A DNA stretch of 33,824 bases from Cylindrospermum sp. FACHB-282 (GTDB lineage: Bacteria > Cyanobacteriota > Cyanobacteriia > Cyanobacteriales > Nostocaceae), in NCBI RefSeq assembly GCF_014697195.1, contig NZ_JACJRJ010000059.1:1-33824 (forward strand). Reading direction: 5' to 3'. The notes beneath the pieces were generated by a model that worked only from the letters and a program-made list of their open reading frames with translations, was not told the DNA's origin and made no database searches. The first letter of the stretch is position 1, and every line of letters begins with the position of its first letter. Shown here piece by piece: positions 1 to 8,308 of this stretch. The position numbers and the translations under genes were made by a program.

Positions 1-29
1 GAAGCTAATAAAACGCTTAGGATACGGTT

Positions 30-59
30 TTCGTAACTTTAGCAATTTTAGGTTACGAA
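30..59. repeat. Inverted repeat upstream of the first PEP-CTERM copy
   Basis: The 8-base arm TTCGTAAC (30-37) is matched by GTTACGAA (52-59) with a 14-base AT-rich spacer. It could be an operator or the end of a transcript entering from the left. No T-tract follows and no gene is visible in the first 127 bases, so the role is open. Confidence 0.35.
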
Positions 60-127
60 GTCTATTAAACTGGCATTTTAGTATTAATTTTGCATAAAGG
101 AAGCGGTAGAACCTTTTAAAATACACC

Positions 128-793
128 ATGTTAACATCCTGGAAACGCTGAACTCAGCCTATAGCCATAACAGCACTCAGTCTCACCATACTTGCTGCTA
201 TGGGAACTGCCAGAACTAGCGCTGCAACTATAACGACAATCAATATTGCTGGAACTTTTGGGCCAAACTTAATTGTGGAACTACCTGATTACCCTGAATT
301 TTTGATTCCTCCTAATCTGTATACTACCTTTGCTGGATACTACACAGTGGATCCGGATAAACTTCCTAATGACCCCTATGATGACAATCAGGTGGCAAGA
401 GGGGAGATGATTTTACGAGACTCTTCAGGTGTGATTGTAGAAAGTTTTCTCACAGGAGATGGCGAGTTTATGAGCGCGTCTTTACAAGGAGTAAGCTTTT
501 TCGATGGTGGAGCAAATATATTCTTTGATTTATTTGTAAACAGCGACTTAACACCACGCCAAGAAGTACAGTATGGCGTTCCTAGTTATGGATTGCTCCG
601 GATAAACCTCGATAGATATATTACGCGAGGCTTATTCAATGTTACTTCGATAGACTCATTCAATGTTACTTCAGTTTCAGTTCCCGAACCTTTTACCCTG
701 GGGGGTACAGCAGTTGCTGGTGTGATGGGGTTTTGGTTGAGACGTAGAAAACTCAAAGCATCCTTACCAGAAAGTAATCCCAACAACATTTAG
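128..793 (+). pseudogene. PEP-CTERM secreted protein, copy 1, broken by a stop in the signal peptide
   Basis: This is the left member of a tandem pair with the gene at 1048. Aligned to that copy, translation would begin at ATG 128, but codon 8 (149-151) is TGA where the sister gene has CTA, so the signal peptide is cut after seven residues. The next in-frame ATG is at 200 and would give 197 residues lacking the hydrophobic signal segment. The rest of the frame is open: a beta-rich body of unknown function, then VPEP, a hydrophobic helix (GGTAVAGVMGFWL) and an Arg-rich tail, the PEP-CTERM sorting signal. Proteins of this class are exported and processed by an exosortase; without a signal peptide this product should not enter that route. 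It also carries an 8-residue internal duplication (FNVTSIDS/FNVTSVSV) absent from copy 2. Pseudogene status is inferred from the stop; the intact remaining frame suggests recent loss. Confidence 0.75.
635..682 (+). repeat. 24-bp tandem duplication inside PEP-CTERM copy 1
   Basis: Two adjacent 24-base units (635-658 and 659-682) both begin TTCAATGTTACTTC and encode FNVTSIDS and FNVTSVSV. The sister gene has a single unit at the same place, which explains the 24-base length difference between the copies. It lies just before the VPEP motif and keeps the frame. Confidence 0.85.
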
Positions 794-803
794 CCTAGAG
801 ACA

Positions 804-831
804 GGGGCGTTGTAGTCCGCCCCGTCGGGGT
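804..831 (+). terminator. GC-rich hairpin after PEP-CTERM copy 1
   Basis: GGGGCG (804-809) pairs with CGCCCC (818-823) over an 8-base loop; an alternative stem CCCC/GGGG (820-831) overlaps it. No T-tract follows. The same structure follows copy 2, so it is part of the duplicated unit. Confidence 0.4.
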
Positions 832-887
832 TATCCCTGGCTAACTTTCAGTGTTGCACCCTAATTTATTGGTTGACGACGCAACAA

Positions 888-926
888 CTAAAATCCTAAC
901 TTTTCTAACACAGGCTTTGTCGAAAC
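888..926 (-). pseudogene. Duplicated 3' tail of the HdrB-like gene
   Basis: Bases 888-926 match the last 39 bases of the HdrB-like gene that ends at 1784, including its TAG stop, and similarity ends after 926. The tandem duplication that made the two PEP-CTERM copies therefore broke inside the HdrB-like gene and left its last codons here without the rest. Confidence 0.75.
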
Positions 927-1047
927 AGGGTTTCTGTTTTTAGCCCTCAGCCAAATATTAGTCATGTGTTTTCTTCATGAAGACTACCCATAACTACTGC
1001 TTTTTTGCGAGTATAAAAGAAGCGTCTACTTTGTTTCAAAATACACC

Positions 1048-1689
1048 ATGTTAACATCTTGGAAACGCCTATCTCAGCCTATAGCCATAACAGCACTCAG
1101 CCTCGCCATGTTTGCTGCTATGGGAACTGCCAGAAGTAGTGCTGCAAATATAAAAACAATCAATATTGCTGGAACTTTTGGGATAAACTTGATTCCACGT
1201 GAATACCGTGAAGGTTTTTATGATCCTAAGTTGGAATATGGTACTTTTGTTGGATACTACACACTGGATCTGGATCAACTTCCTACTGAGCCGTATGACT
1301 CAGATCCGAGGGTGACAAATTGGAATGTGATTTTACAGAACTCTTCAGGCGCAACTGTAACAAACTTTTCCCGTAGAGATGAGGGATTTATTCTCGCGTC
1401 TTCCAAGGAAGTAATACTTGCCAATGGTATAGGATATGAAAGCTTATCTTTATTTGTCAACAGCGACTTAACACTACGGCAAGAATTACGGTTTGGCGTT
1501 CCTACTTATGGATATTACGAGTTATACGCTGATAAATATACTCCGATAGGCAGATTCAATGTTACTTCAAATTCAGTTCCCGAACCTTTTACCCTGGGGG
1601 GTACAGCAGTTGCTGGTGTGATGGGGTTTTGGTTGAGACGTAGGAAACTCAAAGCATCCTTACCAGAAAGTCATCCCAACAACATTTAG
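1048..1689 (+). CDS. PEP-CTERM secreted protein, copy 2
   Basis: A 213-residue exported protein of unknown function. It opens with a classical signal peptide (basic MLTSWKR, then a hydrophobic run, then an Ala-rich cleavage region near residue 33). The body has no recognised domain. The end has VPEP, a hydrophobic helix and RRRK, the tripartite PEP-CTERM signal, which in cyanobacteria directs proteins to exosortase processing and the outer surface or matrix. The ATG at 1048 is chosen because it gives a complete signal peptide. It is the functional-looking sister of the broken gene at 128: the first 33 codons, the last 45 codons and the downstream DNA are nearly identical between them, while the middle has diverged strongly. 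The next gene runs convergently. Family assignment is firm; biological role is unknown. Confidence 0.85.
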   Translation: MLTSWKRLSQPIAITALSLAMFAAMGTARSSAANIKTINIAGTFGINLIPREYREGFYDPKLEYGTFVGYYTLDLDQLPTEPYDSDPRVTNWNVILQNSSGATVTNFSRRDEGFILASSKEVILANGIGYESLSLFVNSDLTLRQELRFGVPTYGYYELYADKYTPIGRFNVTSNSVPEPFTLGGTAVAGVMGFWLRRRKLKASLPESHPNNI

Positions 1690-1699
1690 CCCAGAGACA

Positions 1700-1727
1700 G
1701 GGGCGTTGTAGTCCGCCCCATCGGGGT
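1700..1727 (+). terminator. GC-rich hairpin between convergent genes
   Basis: GGGGCG (1700-1705) pairs with CGCCCC (1714-1719), followed by an overlapping CCCC/GGGG stem. It lies between the PEP-CTERM gene and the convergent HdrB-like gene. There is no clear T-tract, so termination is an inference from position. Confidence 0.4.
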
Positions 1728-1783
1728 TATCCCTGGCTAACTTTCAGTGTTGCACCCTAATTTATTGGTTGACGACGCAACAA

Positions 1784-2689
1784 CTAAAATCCTAACTTTT
1801 CTAACACAGGCTTTGTAGAAACGATGTGGCGTTCTAAACCCAATTCTTTCGGGCTAACCCCCAAAGCCAAAGCAATTAACTGAGGTAAATGCAACACTGG
1901 CAAACCTAGCTTTTGACCAATCACCTTTTCTACCTCTGGTTGACGAGAATCTAAATTGAGATGGCACAGAGGACAAGGGGTAACAATACAATCAGCATCA
2001 TGTGCCAAGGCTTCTTGAATATGCATCCCAGCCATTTTAAAAGATTGGGTAGTGGCATAACTAGATAGAGGCCAACCGCAACATTGAGTCCGTCCACGGT
2101 AATAAATTGGTGTTGCACCCACTGCCCGAAACACATTTTCCATTGCTTCCGGCTGGAAAGGGTCGTCATAGGGCATAGACTTTTGGGCGCGGAGGAGATA
2201 GCAGCCATAAAAAGCCGCACATTTTAATCCACTCAACTTTAAAGTAACACGTTTGGTGATTTCCTCTAAACCGTAATCTGTCACTAGAGCATAGAGGAGA
2301 TGTTTAACCTCAGTACTGCCGCGATAAGGGGCACAGCTTTCTTTTTGCAGCAAGCCATTAACCTGTTCAATGTAGGCTGGGTTGCTTGACTGGCATGCTT
2401 TGAGCCGTTCATCAACATGACCGATAACACCCTGACAAGTGCTGCAATGGGTGAGTAGGGGCAGATTTAATTCCTCTGCTAAGGCAATATTCCTGGCGTT
2501 AACCGTATCTTCCAACAGTTGGGAATCTTCTTTAAATGTACCTGAACCACAGCAAGCAGCTTTTTTCAGTTCAACTAATTGAATGCCCAAGGCTTGGGTG
2601 AGGGCTTGAGTTGATAGATAAAGCTCCCGGCAAGCACCTTGAGCTACACAGCCGGGGAAGTAAGCGTATTTTAGTGTCTGAGATAGCAT
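1784..2689 (-). CDS. HdrB-like Cys-rich (CCG-domain) protein
   Basis: A 301-residue protein of the heterodisulfide reductase subunit B / CCG-domain family. Two complete Cys-rich motifs are visible: C14, C46-C47 and C82-x2-C85 in the first half; C163, C203-C204 and C239-x2-C242 in the second. In the family these motifs bind non-cubane iron-sulfur clusters or zinc and serve in electron transfer to disulfides or quinones. Methanogenesis is not meant: cyanobacteria keep HdrB-like proteins of unproven role, possibly linked to succinate-dehydrogenase-type or other redox complexes. A longer frame reaches ATG 2725, but the start at 2689 (MLSQTLKYAYFPGC) is preferred because it places the first motif at the usual distance from the N terminus; no convincing ribosome binding site decides it. 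No partner subunit is adjacent. Its last 39 bases are duplicated at 888-926. Confidence 0.8.
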   Translation of the reverse strand: MLSQTLKYAYFPGCVAQGACRELYLSTQALTQALGIQLVELKKAACCGSGTFKEDSQLLEDTVNARNIALAEELNLPLLTHCSTCQGVIGHVDERLKACQSSNPAYIEQVNGLLQKESCAPYRGSTEVKHLLYALVTDYGLEEITKRVTLKLSGLKCAAFYGCYLLRAQKSMPYDDPFQPEAMENVFRAVGATPIYYRGRTQCCGWPLSSYATTQSFKMAGMHIQEALAHDADCIVTPCPLCHLNLDSRQPEVEKVIGQKLGLPVLHLPQLIALALGVSPKELGLERHIVSTKPVLEKLGF

Positions 2690-3287
2690 AGAAATATATT
2701 TGGGTAGGGCAACTGCCCTGACCATAACTGTTTTAACACCATTTGTTAAATTGGCTCCACCGATCAGAAGATGCTAATTAAAGCCAAATTAGGGTGGAAC
2801 CCTTACTTTGTGTGGCTGATGTCGTTTTTTTTGAATTTAAATTCTGAGAGGATAATGCTTTTAAGAATTTTAAATGCGGTTTGGACTAAAGGTAGCCATA
2901 GAATCTGTTGATTTTATTAGCAAAGTTGTGAAAACTAAATTGAGATATGTTGGAGAATAGTAAGCATTATTGTGCGATAGCGCTCTTGCGGACTTGATGA
3001 GGCGATGGGCTTCTCTCCGAGACGCTCTGCGAACGCCCCGCTGGATGTGATGGTGCGTATGTTGCCCCATTTGTCTGAGAAATAGGGGTAAAAAACTGAT
3101 ATGCGGGTTCTTTGCCCAAATTCGGCTTTGCTTGGTTCCATCTGGCTTTCAGAATAGCAAACAGCGCCAAGCTTCTTTTGGGGCTGGGGCATATACGGAC
3201 GATCACCCTTTCCGATAAGATGTATATGCTCAAAACAACATCGCCATAAAGAGCAATTCATAGCAACTCAATTAAGGACTTTTATCT
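2690..3287. other. Gene-free region upstream of acpP
   Basis: About 600 bases between the HdrB-like gene and acpP. Frames here on the minus strand show no family features and are treated as chance. It should hold both divergent promoters. A dispersed repeat-like block lies at about 2974-3041. Confidence 0.5.
2974..3041. repeat. Dispersed cyanobacterial repeat block
   Basis: The stretch contains GATGGGCTTCTC followed by GAGACGCTCTGCGAACGC, a wording that resembles short dispersed repeats common in Nostoc intergenic DNA. The assignment is from memory of such genomes; only one copy is in this window. Confidence 0.4.
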
Positions 3288-3539
3288 ATGAGCCAAGCAG
3301 ATATTTTTGAAAGAGTAAAGAAAATCGTCGTCGAGCAATTAGACGCTGATGTGGAGAAAGTTGTACCAAACGCCAGTTTTACAGAAGATTTAGGGGCTGA
3401 TTCCCTGGATATTGTCGAACTGGTGATGGCTTTGGAAGAAGAGTTTGATATCGAAATTCCTGACGAAGCCGCCGAAAAGATTTTAACGGTTCAAGAGGTA
3501 GTGGATTACATCAACAGTAACGTTGCCGCATCCGCCTAA
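3288..3539 (+). CDS. acpP: Acyl carrier protein
   Basis: An 83-residue acidic acyl carrier protein that carries growing acyl chains on a phosphopantetheine arm during type II fatty acid synthesis. The attachment serine is S39 in [10 protein letters not shown], the invariant DSL motif. Length and the four-helix pattern ([40 protein letters not shown]) fit the family. AGGAC 10-14 bases upstream can serve as ribosome binding site for the ATG at 3288. It is followed by fabF after a 164-base spacer containing an inverted repeat; acpP-fabF is the usual cyanobacterial and bacterial order. Confidence 0.97.
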   Translation: MSQADIFERVKKIVVEQLDADVEKVVPNASFTEDLGADSLDIVELVMALEEEFDIEIPDEAAEKILTVQEVVDYINSNVAASA

Positions 3540-3550
3540 AAAAAATGCCT

Positions 3551-3665
3551 AGTCATGAGTGCTGAGTTTATAGACGCTAGGCTTTTCTCTGAAAAGCATC
3601 AAGCATAAATTATCAAACAAACAGTAAACTCTTGACTCAGGACTTGGAACTCAGCACTCGTGATT
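3551..3665. repeat. Long-range inverted repeat in the acpP-fabF spacer
   Basis: AGTCATGAGTGCTGAGTT (3551-3568) is matched by AACTCAGCACTCGTGATT (3648-3665) with two mismatches. The arms hold degenerate seven-base units (for example GAGTGCT, GACTCAG) like the short tandem repeats of heterocyst-forming cyanobacteria. In the transcript the arms could fold over about 80 bases between acpP and fabF. Confidence 0.6.
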
Positions 3666-3703
3666 ATTCTGCTTGCAGCTTTCTCGCCACCTTTAACTAA
3701 GTC

Positions 3704-4954
3704 ATGACAGATTATAAACGTAACCGCGTTGTTGTAACTGGTGTTGGCGCGATTACACCTATTGGTAACACACCAGCTGAATATTGGGAAGGATTGTTGA
3801 GTGGACGCAATGGCATTGACTACATCACTGCTTTTGATGCTTCAAGCCATGATTGCCGCATTGCTGGTGAAGTGAAAAACTTCGATCCACATGATTACAT
3901 GGAGCGCAAAGAAGCCAAGCGCACGGATCGGTTTGCCCAATTTGGAATTGCGGCCGCAAAACAGGCTGTATCAGATGCACAGTTAGTGATCAATGATCTG
4001 AATGCAGACCAGGTAGGCGTCATTATTGGTTCTGGCATTGGCGGGATCAAGGTTTTAGAAGACCAGCAAATAGTCTACATGAACCGTGGGCCTGATCGCT
4101 GTAGTCCATTTATGATTCCGATGATGATCGCCAACATGGCAGCAGGATTAACGGCAATTCACACTGGTGCTAAAGGGCCAAATTCCTGTTCTGTCACAGC
4201 CTGCGCCGCTGGTTCTAACTCTATAGGAGATGCTTTTCGCCTGATCCAAGGCGGATATGCCCAGGTGATGATTTGCGGTGGGTGTGAGGCGGCAGTTACA
4301 CCCTTGTCTGTGGCTGGATTTGCCGCAGCGCGGGCCCTTTCAACTCGCAATGATGATCCTGCTCATGCTTGCCGTCCCTTTGACCGCGATCGCGATGGAT
4401 TTGTCATGGGTGAAGGTGGGGGAATTTTAATTCTCGAAGAACTGCAACACGCCATTAGTCGTGGCGCTCGCATTTATGCTGAAATAGTTGGCTACGGTAT
4501 GACCTGTGACGCTTACCATATTACCTCCCCAGTACCTGGTGGTTTAGGCGCGGCTAGAGCCATGCAACTGGCACTGAAGGATGGGGAACTAACACCAGAA
4601 ATGGTAAGCTACATCAATGCTCATGGCACTAGCACCCCAGCTAATGATTCGACAGAAACAGCAGCGATTAAAAAAGCTTTGGGAGAATCTGCCTATCATC
4701 TGGCAATTAGTTCCACTAAATCAATGACAGGTCATCTTTTGGGAGGTTCTGGAGGCATTGAAGCGGTGGCTACGGTACTGGCGATCGCCAATGATCAAAT
4801 TCCACCAACAATCAATCTAGAAAATCCCGAAGCAGTGTGTGACCTAGATTACGTGCCCCATTCTAGTCGCGCTCAAAAAGTAGAGGTAGCGCTATCAAAT
4901 TCTTTTGGGTTTGGCGGTCACAATGTCACGCTAGCCTTTAAGAAGTACCTCTAA
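3704..4954 (+). CDS. fabF: Beta-ketoacyl-ACP synthase II
   Basis: A 416-residue condensing enzyme that extends acyl-ACP with malonyl-ACP in the cytosol. The thiolase-fold catalytic triad is intact: C167 in SVTACAAGSN, H307 in NAHGTSTPAND and H344 in STKSMTGHLLGG. The N terminus VVVTGVGAITPIG and the C terminus NSFGFGGHNV are typical of FabF, and the length is normal. It lies downstream of acpP on the same strand and before tkt, an arrangement found in other cyanobacteria. The start is the ATG at 3704, the only one that leaves the usual short leader before VVVTG. No strong terminator is seen after it. Confidence 0.97.
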   Translation: MTDYKRNRVVVTGVGAITPIGNTPAEYWEGLLSGRNGIDYITAFDASSHDCRIAGEVKNFDPHDYMERKEAKRTDRFAQFGIAAAKQAVSDAQLVINDLNADQVGVIIGSGIGGIKVLEDQQIVYMNRGPDRCSPFMIPMMIANMAAGLTAIHTGAKGPNSCSVTACAAGSNSIGDAFRLIQGGYAQVMICGGCEAAVTPLSVAGFAAARALSTRNDDPAHACRPFDRDRDGFVMGEGGGILILEELQHAISRGARIYAEIVGYGMTCDAYHITSPVPGGLGAARAMQLALKDGELTPEMVSYINAHGTSTPANDSTETAAIKKALGESAYHLAISSTKSMTGHLLGGSGGIEAVATVLAIANDQIPPTINLENPEAVCDLDYVPHSSRAQKVEVALSNSFGFGGHNVTLAFKKYL

Positions 4955-5207
4955 AATCACCAATTTTGCTGCTGGTCATATCTCCTTTTAGGAGAATTTG
5001 GAAAGTATCATAAATGTCATTACGTGCTGAACTCTTAGTTCAGCATGACCAAAATAATAGCTTTATTTATCACCAGAAACTCAGAAGATCCCGCTTGTCC
5101 ATCAACAATCGGGAATGGGATGATGAGGATATTGGGGAAATCAAAAATGACCCCAGTAAGAGAGAGAGCTACGAGTATTGCTAACCCGTCGTTAAGAACA
5201 AGAGATT

Positions 5208-7220
5208 ATGGCTGTTGCAACCCAATCCCTCGAAGAACTTTGTATTAACTCGATCCGCTTTTTGGCAGTTGACGCTATAGAAAAGTCAAAATCGGGACAC
5301 CCTGGACTGCCGATGGGCGCGGCTCCAATGGCTTTTGTCCTTTGGGATCGCTTTATGCGGTACAACCCGAAAAATCCCAAGTGGTTCAATCGCGATCGCT
5401 TTGTTTTGTCTGCTGGACACGGCTGTATGTTGCAGTATGCCATGCTGTATCTGACAGGTTACGATAGCGTCACCATCGAAGATATTAAACAATTCCGTCA
5501 ATGGGGTTCTAGAACGCCCGGACACCCAGAAAACTTTGAAACAGCAGGCGTGGAAGTTACCACTGGCCCCTTGGGTCAAGGAATTGCCAATGGAGTTGGT
5601 TTAGCGATCGCTGAAGCACACCTCGCTGCTAAGTTCAACAAACCCGACGCTAAAATTGTTGACCACTACACCTATGTAATTCTGGGTGATGGTTGCAACA
5701 TGGAAGGTATTTCCGGTGAAGCTGCTTCTTTCGCGGGACACCTGGGATTAGGCAAACTCATTGCTCTGTACGACGACAACCACATCTCCATCGATGGTTC
5801 TACTGATGTAGCATTCACCGAAGATGTTTCCAAGCGGTTTGAAGCTTATGGTTGGCACGTTCTGCACGTCGAAAATGGTAATACCGATTTAGAAGCAATT
5901 TCCAAAGCAATTGAAGCAGCAAAAGCTGTCACCGATAAGCCGACCATGATTAAGGTCACAACCACCATCGGTTACGGTTCCCCCAACAAGCAAAACACCG
6001 CTGGTATTCACGGTGCTGCCTTGGGTGCAGACGAAACAGCATTGACTCGTCAAAATCTAGGTTGGACATACGGGCCTTTCGAGATTCCACAAGATGCCCT
6101 CAACCACACACGTAAAGCAGTAGAACGCGGTGCAGGTTACGAAACCGACTGGAACAATACTTTTGCTGACTACAAAGCTAAGTATCCCCAAGAAGCGGCT
6201 GAATTTGAACGCTATGTTAGCGGTAAACTGCCCGACGGTTGGGATAAAGTACTACCAACCTACACCCCCGAAGACAAACCACTACCCACCCGCAAACACT
6301 CAGAAAACTGCCTCAACAAACTAGCAGCGGTTTTACCTGAGTTAATTGGTGGTTCCGCTGACTTGACCCACTCCAACCTTACCGAACTCAAAGGCTTTGG
6401 CGACTTCCAGAAAGGACAATACCAAAACCGCAATATCCACTTTGGTGTGCGGGAACACGGTATGGGCGCAATCTGTAACGGTATGGCACTCCATACTTCA
6501 GGATTAATTCCCTACGGCGCTACCTTCCTGATCTTCACAGATTATATGCGGGCTGCTATTCGTTTAGCCGCCCTTTCCCAAGCCGGCTCTATTTGGGTAA
6601 TGACCCACGATTCCATCGGTCAAGGTGAAGATGGCCCCACTCACCAACCCATTGAAACCCTAGCTTCCCTGCGAGCTATTCCTGATTTAACTGTGATTCG
6701 TCCCGCAGATGGAAACGAAACCTCTGGTGCTTACACAGTAGCAATTGAGAAGTCAAAGGCCCATGCTTCTACACTGTTGGCGTTCACCCGTCAAAATGTC
6801 CCCAACTTAGCAGGTACTTCGATTGAAGGCGTCAAGAAGGGTGGATATATAGTGGTGGATTCCCAAGGTACACCAGATATCATCCTCATTGGTACTGGTT
6901 CAGAATTGAGCCTCTGTGTCACCGCAGCTGAGAAACTGACCGCTGAAGGTAAGAAAGTCCGTGTTGTTTCTATGCCTTCAACGGATTTGTTTGAAGCACA
7001 AGATGCAGCTTATAGAGAATCTGTTCTACCTAAAGCTGTCACCAAGCGTGTATCTGTAGAAGCCGGTACCAGTTTCGGCTGGCATAAGTATATCGGTACT
7101 GAAGGCGAAGCTGTAAGTATTGATCGCTTTGGTGCTTCTGCTCCTGGTGGTACTTGCATGGAGAAGTTTGGCTTCACTGTTGAGAATGTGTTAGCTACAG
7201 CTAAGAAAGTTTTGGGTTAA
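5208..7220 (+). CDS. tkt: Transketolase
   Basis: A 670-residue thiamine-diphosphate enzyme that moves two-carbon ketol units between sugar phosphates in the Calvin-Benson cycle and the pentose phosphate pathway. Visible family features are the N-terminal [15 protein letters not shown], the diphosphate-binding [15 protein letters not shown] with the following [10 protein letters not shown], the pyrimidine-domain [13 protein letters not shown] and the C-terminal GASAPG block. Length matches bacterial and plant transketolases. The ATG at 5208 gives the normal N terminus ([11 protein letters not shown]). The 253 bases before it hold an unremarkable frame that overlaps this start and is not taken as a gene. 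It ends at a strong terminator. Confidence 0.97.
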   Translation: MAVATQSLEELCINSIRFLAVDAIEKSKSGHPGLPMGAAPMAFVLWDRFMRYNPKNPKWFNRDRFVLSAGHGCMLQYAMLYLTGYDSVTIEDIKQFRQWGSRTPGHPENFETAGVEVTTGPLGQGIANGVGLAIAEAHLAAKFNKPDAKIVDHYTYVILGDGCNMEGISGEAASFAGHLGLGKLIALYDDNHISIDGSTDVAFTEDVSKRFEAYGWHVLHVENGNTDLEAISKAIEAAKAVTDKPTMIKVTTTIGYGSPNKQNTAGIHGAALGADETALTRQNLGWTYGPFEIPQDALNHTRKAVERGAGYETDWNNTFADYKAKYPQEAAEFERYVSGKLPDGWDKVLPTYTPEDKPLPTRKHSENCLNKLAAVLPELIGGSADLTHSNLTELKGFGDFQKGQYQNRNIHFGVREHGMGAICNGMALHTSGLIPYGATFLIFTDYMRAAIRLAALSQAGSIWVMTHDSIGQGEDGPTHQPIETLASLRAIPDLTVIRPADGNETSGAYTVAIEKSKAHASTLLAFTRQNVPNLAGTSIEGVKKGGYIVVDSQGTPDIILIGTGSELSLCVTAAEKLTAEGKKVRVVSMPSTDLFEAQDAAYRESVLPKAVTKRVSVEAGTSFGWHKYIGTEGEAVSIDRFGASAPGGTCMEKFGFTVENVLATAKKVLG

Positions 7221-7249
7221 TAGCAACGGAATTTTCTCTTAATTTTTGA

Positions 7250-7280
7250 GGGTGGGCTGAAGGGCCTGCCCTTTTTTTTT
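7250..7280 (+). terminator. Intrinsic terminator of tkt
   Basis: GGGTGGGC (7250-7257) pairs with GCCTGCCC (7264-7271), six Watson-Crick and two G-U pairs, with a six-base loop and a run of nine T (7272-7280). This is a classic rho-independent terminator 30 bases after the transketolase stop. Confidence 0.9.
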
Positions 7281-7369
7281 AACGCAAAGGGGCGCGGAGG
7301 GAAGCGCGGAGTTTCGCTGAGGAGGATTGTTTATAATTGGGGTAATTGGTTGATGAATGAGGGAGAATT

Positions 7370-7636
7370 ATGCAGGAAGTAGCTAACTATCATCTTGTAG
7401 AAAAGCTGATTCACGGTAATAGTTTATATCTAGTTAAATTGAACCAACTAGAAATGATAAATATGTTGGTAGAACTATTTGGGCAGTTTTCACCAGCAGA
7501 AATGCGGGAAATTAAAGATTATGACTTAATAAAGAGAATTGATAAAATTTTGGTACTAGAGGCGGTTTCGGGTACATTAAATGATTTAACTCCTGAAGAA
7601 ATAGCCATTTTTGATGCAGCGGTAGAAGGAAGATAA
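7370..7636 (+). CDS. Small antitoxin-like protein upstream of a decayed PIN toxin
   Basis: An 88-residue acidic protein of no certain family. It is mostly helical (LVKLNQLEMINMLVELFGQF; IKDYDLIKRIDKILVLEAV) and ends FDAAVEGR. Its stop codon overlaps the start region of a remnant that reads like the N terminus of a VapC/PIN-domain toxin. Small helical proteins in front of PIN toxins are commonly their antitoxins, so an antitoxin role is inferred from position and size, not from a recognised DNA-binding motif. The start ATG at 7370 is preceded by GGGAG at good spacing. With the toxin reduced to a stub the gene may be an orphan, kept either by chance or to neutralise toxins elsewhere. Confidence 0.6.
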   Translation: MQEVANYHLVEKLIHGNSLYLVKLNQLEMINMLVELFGQFSPAEMREIKDYDLIKRIDKILVLEAVSGTLNDLTPEEIAIFDAAVEGR

Positions 7637-7695
7637 AAAGGGTAACTTATTTACTAGATACAAATATTGTTACTTACATTTTGATTTTTGTCTAA
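7633..7695 (+). pseudogene. Truncated PIN-domain (VapC-like) toxin
   Basis: Read in the frame ATA-AAA-AGG the bases give KRVTYLLDTNIVTYIL, then IFV and a TAA stop at 7693. YLLDTNIVTYIL is the opening strand and helix of PIN-domain ribonucleases, with the first catalytic aspartate in LDTN. The first codon is ATA where ATG is expected; changing A to G would restore both a start and an ATGA overlap with the upstream gene's stop, the usual coupling in such operons. The remaining ~110 residues of a PIN domain are missing. Identification rests on a short but characteristic motif. Confidence 0.65.
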
Positions 7696-7699
7696 TTAT

Positions 7700-8308
7700 T
7701 TAATTTAATACAGGTTCAAATATAGCTATGGCATTGACAGCCCTTTCGAGGCTGGGAGAAAAAGACTTAGCAACTTCAACTTGCCAAAAATGCTCAACAA
7801 AGTAAACCAACTGTCCATTATAGTCTCGACCTACCTTCGCAGTGCTGTTAGGTTGTGGGACGATAGCCTCACGCAATACACGTTTTTTAGATTTTTTTGC
7901 AAGATTAATTAGTGTTTGTTTGGGATCATTAATGGCATCAACATCTTGTGGAATCAATATCTCCTGTACTCCCAGGAAGTTGGCAAAGGCTTCACGATGA
8001 GCTAAGAGCCATGCTTCAACTTCTCTGACAGCGATACGAAATAAAAGATTAGGATGCTTTGGGGATGGTAGCCATTTTTGAATTAGTTCTAGTGGACACT
8101 CTATTCTATCAAGGTCTGTCAAGACTATATAAGGTGTTCCTTTAGCAGCATTATTGAATCCATTTATAGTCTTTTTAAGATAGCCAGAGCCTTGTTTACA
8201 ATAGCAAGCACCTACTTTGTAAGGCCGGTTTGATTGGTGTAAAATTGCCCGCAATACAGCTTCACTCAACGGGTCTTCAACAGCTAAGTTAATAGGGATG
8301 AAGTCCAC
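7700..8308 (-). CDS. TOPRIM-like (DUF4276-type) protein, second gene of an ATPase pair
   Basis: A 202-residue soluble protein with a TOPRIM-like pattern: a strand ending in glutamate E11 (NLAVEDPLSEA), the DxD motif D65/D67 after a hydrophobic strand (YIVLTDLDRIE) and an acidic REVEAW (E96, E98). This resembles the DUF4276 group and the TOPRIM nuclease parts of OLD-family, Gabija and PARIS systems. It starts with GTG at 8308, sharing one base with the TAG stop of the ATPase gene upstream, so the two are translationally coupled. A metal-dependent nuclease or RNase-like effector controlled by the ATPase is the likely role; this is inference from fold pattern and pairing. The locus is AT-rich and lacks HIP1 sites. 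The family name is tentative. Confidence 0.65.
   Translation of the reverse strand: MDFIPINLAVEDPLSEAVLRAILHQSNRPYKVGACYCKQGSGYLKKTINGFNNAAKGTPYIVLTDLDRIECPLELIQKWLPSPKHPNLLFRIAVREVEAWLLAHREAFANFLGVQEILIPQDVDAINDPKQTLINLAKKSKKRVLREAIVPQPNSTAKVGRDYNGQLVYFVEHFWQVEVAKSFSPSLERAVNAIAIFEPVLN

Noticed and set aside
2870-3261. Overlapping minus-strand frames upstream of acpP
   Set aside because: They run through a dispersed repeat block and show no protein-like features.
5045-5248. 67-codon frame between fabF and tkt
   Set aside because: It overlaps the tkt start by 41 bases, has no recognisable features, and lies where a promoter is expected.
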